From Pollenia angustigena (lineage: Eukaryota > Arthropoda > Insecta > Diptera > Polleniidae), in contig OV884057.1 in NCBI GenBank assembly GCA_930367215.1, forward strand, positions 203,597,621-203,661,620: 64,000 nucleotides of DNA. Direction: 5' to 3'. Positions 62,951-64,000 of the stretch are shown one piece after another (the first letter of the stretch is position 1; every line of letters starts with the position of its first letter). The position numbers and the translations under genes were made by a program. The notes below the pieces were generated by a model. It saw only the letters and a list, made by a program, of their open reading frames with translations, searched no databases and was not told the origin of the DNA.

Positions 62951-63367
62951 GCTAGTTTACACGATCACACAAGTCGCACGTATTTTGACGAAAATGCATC
63001 TTTCATCTAATTATTGCTTGGAAAATTTCAAAAAACAATAACAACTTATCATGACATGACTTATCAAAATACATACGAGTCTGAGTTCATACGGCTCATG
63101 TCCTATTGACAAGATTCTTTCTTTTTCTTCTTTGAACATGAATTGGCGTTCAAATCATTCATGTCATGTTGACAACATGTGCTTTTTTGATATTGAAAAC
63201 AATAACAAAATCAAACAACGAATGAAAAAGCAAAACGTAAAGACAGTACATGAATCTGTGTACTCGTTTCTTTTCCCCTCGTTCCTCTCGCCTATAAAGT
63301 AGCAATCATGTCAATAAGACAAGAGCCGTATGAACACAGACCGACTTGTGTGATCTCGTTAACTACC
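62951..63367. mobile_element. Outer MITE with GCTAGTTTACACG ends
   Basis: The left end GCTAGTTTACACGATCACAC and the right end, inverted, GGTAGTTAACGAGATCACAC share a further AAGTCG. A second MITE is nested within at 63079-63341. The target duplication is unclear. Confidence 0.55.
63079..63341. mobile_element. Inner MITE with GAGTTCATACGGCTC ends, 3-bp CGA duplication
   Basis: The ends GTCTGAGTTCATACGGCTCA and, inverted, GTCTGTGTTCATACGGCTCT match over about 35 bases. CGA borders both sides (63076-63078, 63342-63344). Half of another copy lies at 38321-38480. Confidence 0.65.
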
Positions 63368-63501
63368 CTTTATCAACACCCAACCGGTGGTACTACACAT
63401 ATGTCATAACATTTTTTTTTGTTTTTTTTTTTTTAGAACTTAACAATCAGCTTAGGGAGTAAACATTTCCATTTTACTGAAGCTTCTTAAAGGAGCCAAA
63501 G

Positions 63502-63503
<2 letters not shown>

Positions 63504-63543
<40 letters not shown>
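63504..63543. repeat. (AT)n microsatellite
   Basis: About 20 uninterrupted AT dinucleotides, bordered by GGAG and AAGTATAA. Confidence 0.9.
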
Positions 63544-63545
<2 letters not shown>

Positions 63546-63658
63546 TATAAATTTAAGGAAATAATCAAAGAAATAAAACCGGTTACCCAGATGGGTATTG
63601 GTAAGGCGAAGGTCAGTCTTGTAAACTAAGAGATTCTCAAAAATTATGTGACCACTAA

Positions 63659-63860
63659 TCTATATAATAAAAATGAAATATTGTCTGTTGCTGATCGCAT
63701 AACTTGAGAACGGCTTGACCGATTTGGACGATTTTTTTTAAATGATCGCCATGGTAAATATTGCCCCGCCCCCTTTTACGCCCACTTTTTTCGATTTACC
63801 TAAAATCAGAAAACGGCTCAATCGTAATCAGCTACCGAGCAGAGATCAGCAATGAGTAGT
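63659..63860 (+). mobile_element. Possible Helitron-like 5' end
   Basis: TCTATATAATAAAAATGAAA directly after an A, followed by CTTGAGAACGGCTTGACCGA and TTTGGACGA, resembles the usual TC-starting 5' ends of insect Helitrons. No 3' CTRR end or protein is visible in the remaining bases, so this is tentative. Confidence 0.35.
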
Positions 63861-64000
63861 GAAAAAGTGAGTAGAGCTAAATCATGACTCATAAATTCTT
63901 GTACTTATACGCACTCATACTTATTCCAATGTGATTCAAACTCATATTCACTCAAAAGTTTCATTTTATTCATCGTACTCATACTTACCAACATTTGTAG

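Overview
The window is AT-rich, intron-rich eukaryotic DNA and almost certainly comes from a higher fly (Diptera). Support comes from the transposon families (Jockey-like, copia-like with a half-tRNA primer site, Ac-type hAT, mariner/Tc1 remnants, DINE-like repeats with GACG microsatellite cores) and from one short first exon whose residues NGVVQPLLT fit nicotinate phosphoribosyltransferase. Nothing bacterial is present: no operons, rRNA genes, CRISPR arrays or intact tRNA genes. Most of the 64 kb is transposable elements, many nested in each other. Only two short stretches look like host exons: a possible last exon at 8477-8569 and the Naprt-like first exon at 27959-28055. If the latter is right, the gene has a very large, repeat-filled first intron or is interrupted here.

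1-12 kb: a TA-flanked foldback element, a frameshifted 5'-truncated Jockey-like element (2320-5484), a SINE and an I-like non-LTR remnant on the minus strand, a cluster of inverted-repeat elements (7.5-8.4 kb), the candidate host exon, and a non-autonomous hAT (8705-9697) with perfect 8-bp target duplications. 12-17.3 kb: a long-inverted-repeat element carrying a TA-flanked element, a hAT MITE and a 5'-truncated Jockey-like copy whose ORF2 (885 aa) is fully open and overlaps ORF1 as ATGA. 18.7-22.6 kb: a complete hAT transposon with 22-bp inverted termini, an 8-bp target duplication and a transposase gene that splices (74-nt intron) into an uninterrupted 620-residue protein with the D, D, E and C-x2-H residues in place.

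22.6-38.5 kb: DINE-like repeats, tRNA-derived SINEs, a DNA element inserted into a SINE, a Tc1 remnant, a solo hammerhead-ribozyme-like unit and a nearly intact copia-like LTR element (31369-35768, minus strand) with two visible lesions. 39.8-57.6 kb: three tandem copies of a 5.93-kb segment, itself a mosaic of nested DNA transposons, with breakpoints inside a DINE-like element and a mariner-like remnant. 59.2-60.75 kb: one insertion flanked by an 11-13-bp duplication, built of 469-bp units in direct then inverted order. Each unit carries a motif that folds as a type I hammerhead ribozyme with a short palindromic stem III, an arrangement known from Penelope-like elements. 60.8-64 kb: an old hAT remnant, further inverted-repeat elements, an (AT)n tract and a possible Helitron end.

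The most notable findings are the hammerhead-bearing units, the intact hAT element, the recent 5.93-kb triplication, and a recurring set of inverted-repeat elements with 3-bp target duplications and related termini.
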